The translations under genes and the position numbers were made by a program. The notes beneath the pieces were generated by a model. The model did not search any database. It was given only the letters and a program-made list of their open reading frames with translations, and was not told where the DNA came from. From Diploptera punctata (lineage: Eukaryota > Arthropoda > Insecta > Blattodea > Blaberidae), in assembly GCA_030220185.1 (NCBI GenBank), contig JASPKZ010000422.1, positions 124,001 to 188,000 on the forward strand: 64,000 nt of DNA, in the 5' to 3' direction. Numbering within the stretch: the first letter of the stretch is position 1; every line of letters starts with the position of its first letter. Shown in pieces: positions 62,233 through 64,000 of the stretch.

Positions 62233-62869
62233 GTAAGCATCCTACTGAATCTCTACAAATATGTGGTACAAAAGAAGTTAAACATTCAGTTAAACGCTGC
62301 AATCTTCATTTCAATCAATTATGGTTTAAGGAATTTCCATGATTATGCTTCTCTCCCTTTACAACAGCATCTGTGTAAAGAAGCTTTTCTTGTCTAAAGC
62401 ATATAAAAACATAGCTGAGGAATGCAATTTCAGAAGAGAGACTTTATTCTTTGGGGAATATTACAATTCAGAAAGAACTTCTACTGCAGTTAACGAAGAC
62501 ACACCCATTGTCATTCCATGAAGATATCACCGAGAAGTTTGCACCCTTAAAATACAGAAGGATCAATTTGATATATAAGAAATATGTGAGTTTAATAACA
62601 CAGTGCAACAAATTTGAACTTTGTGTTTGCTGTGAGATGAAAGTATGTGTTCTTTATGAAATCACATATGCTGATTGCGAAAATGAAATCAGAAATGTTC
62701 CATCACGTACCAATTTTTCTGGGAAAGATATGCCACATATACCACTTTCAAGAAACTTGGAAACAATCAGTAACAATACAACAGGAATCTGTAGTTGATT
62801 AATATACAGATCATGAAACAAAATTAATTGTTTGTATTTTAATGTACTTACAAGTTAGAAACTTTTCCT

Positions 62870-63470
62870 GGAAACTTTCCGTTTGTGGGTGGATGGTGAA
62901 ACTTCTTGTAGGAGTCTTCAGCAGTAATTCCCCAAAAGGTTTGGTGACCATCTTCCCTTATATCATCTTTCCATGACAGCAATATCTTAGTGAAATCGCT
63001 CACATTGTTCGCCACTCACATCTCCAAGATTAGGTGGGAGGAAATCCAAATGGGATTGAAAGAAATATAATTTCAGAGACATGTTGGACCCCCATTGCCT
63101 TTTAACAGTTCAGCATGTGTTCCGTCAGTTCCCTGTAATTCTCAGTCATTACATTTCCAAATAAATTGTCGCATACATCTTTCAATGCAAGCCAAGCTGC
63201 CTTCTCAGCATATATCAGCAACTGTTCAAATTTCATCAAGTCATGGATCTGAGAACAAATCAAAATTCCTTCTATAATTTTTGCAGTACTAATCACAGGA
63301 AATTTAGATAGTAAAAATTGAAAACTGTGGCCATCTTTGTCCATTGCTTTCACAAAATTCTTCATAAAGTCAATTTTAGATGGAGGGTGGTAATAGCACA
63401 CTGTCTTTGTCAATAAGGGGTTCATGCGACACATCTTTTCACCAGGATTGAAAAATTTCTCTCAAAGACC
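62870..63470 (-). pseudogene. Repetitive insect ORF of unknown element class
   Basis: Minus strand: FVKAMDKDGHSFQFLLSKFP, AAWLALKDVCDNLFGNVMTE, NYRELTEHMLN, and beyond a frameshift PPNLGDVSGEQCERFH-like. I know this as a recurrent arthropod repeat ORF (F-x-x-LGxVSDEQGERFHQDI), probably from a DNA transposon, class uncertain. N-terminal part beyond 63440 is decayed. Confidence 0.6.
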
Positions 63471-64000
63471 ACTCTTTGACTACATAATGGAACCTATTCC
63501 TATTCACTGACTATCCCGCAGTGAAACAAAGAAAACAGCCAATATTTTGTGTAACACAGTCTGCCATCCCTAGAACCCGAAGATAAGTGCCACAACAGGT
63601 ATAAATCTAATACAGGCAGAGTGCAGATAAAATGTTTGTTTCCAGAATGGAAAAGTTTTAGGTGGGTGATAGCCAAACAATGGTCATCAGGAACCTGAAA
63701 CTACATAACAATCACATTATTTTGTCCTGTGCCAAATTGTTTTTCCCATGTCGCACTGTGTAATCATTAAATTCAAGCCAAGCGTGTACAAATAATTTGT
63801 TCTACTATGAGCTCACGCAGCTCAACTTCCTAATAATGGAGCCACCCTTTAGCTTCACTTTCTTCTCTTCTTCATTATCATATCTTCCTTCCTGGATGCA
63901 TAATACAAGTCTACGTCACCTAAATGACCCATGGTCTGCCCGTGTAGGGCACAAATTGAATCGAAAACAAACTACATTAATGCTATCTATTAGCCTAGTA
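63471..64000. other. Right edge, probably upstream part of the same repeat ORF
   Basis: Short broken frames on the minus strand; no separate feature recognised. Confidence 0.35.

Larger units (their letters stand above)
59634..62800 (+). other. Unidentified old coding-like sequence split by a retrotransposon
   Basis: 59634-59855 and 62233-62797 were contiguous before insertion. Peptides on both sides (LNMNPVYDVVSVLLKTPFHI; KFELCVCCEMKVCVLYEITY, PSRTNFSGKDMPHIPL) suggest a decayed protein-coding repeat, but I do not recognise the family. Confidence 0.35.

Overview
The window is AT-rich, intron-rich animal DNA, almost certainly from an insect with a large repeat-filled genome. The evidence is two conserved spliced genes with multi-kilobase introns, tRNA-derived SINEs, insect-type non-LTR retrotransposons ending in GRPRMRW-type tails, and many Penelope-like elements (PLEs). 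The order cannot be fixed from sequence alone; a polyneopteran or hemipteran would fit. There is no sign of bacterial sequence, a CRISPR array, or an rRNA gene.

Two housekeeping genes share a divergent promoter near 26.7-27.4 kb. On the minus strand, running leftward out of the window, is EIF2B2 (translation initiation factor eIF2B, beta subunit). Five exons are visible at 26692-26628, 26504-26418, 18007-17726, 8296-8140 and 1704-1512; the C-terminal exon or exons lie beyond base 1. On the plus strand is PARS2 (mitochondrial prolyl-tRNA synthetase), with six coding exons at 27398/27434-27577, 32443-32694, 37336-37597, 48445-48629, 53342-53557 and 55052-55339, giving about 460 codons with class II motifs 1-3. 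One EIF2B2 intron uses a GC donor, and EIF2B2 exon 5 carries an apparent 2-nt deletion.

Nearly everything else is nested mobile DNA. Left part (0-7 kb): SINE pieces, an RNase H fragment, a tandem repeat, and a TIR transposon at 3350-6944 with an unusual transposase-like ORF. 8.6-13 kb: PLEs in large palindromes. 13.5-17.6 kb: a non-autonomous hAT split by a nearly complete 3-kb EN-RT retrotransposon. 18-26 kb: SINEs, Merlin-type elements and an RT pseudogene. Introns of PARS2 (27.6-55 kb): a decayed copia element, a mariner, a Tc1 element split by a Harbinger MITE, a DDE_3 transposon, PLE palindromes and inverted SINE pairs. 55-64 kb: more non-LTR pieces, including one large RT pseudogene with 19-bp target duplications.

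The most interesting signal is a set of PLE-derived insertions that carry hammerhead-ribozyme motifs (CUGANGA / stem II / GAAA with a tiny stem III). Several have inserted as head-to-head palindromes flanked by 12-13 bp target-site duplications. Two others are about 95-bp insertions containing essentially only the ribozyme, each with an 11-bp duplication.
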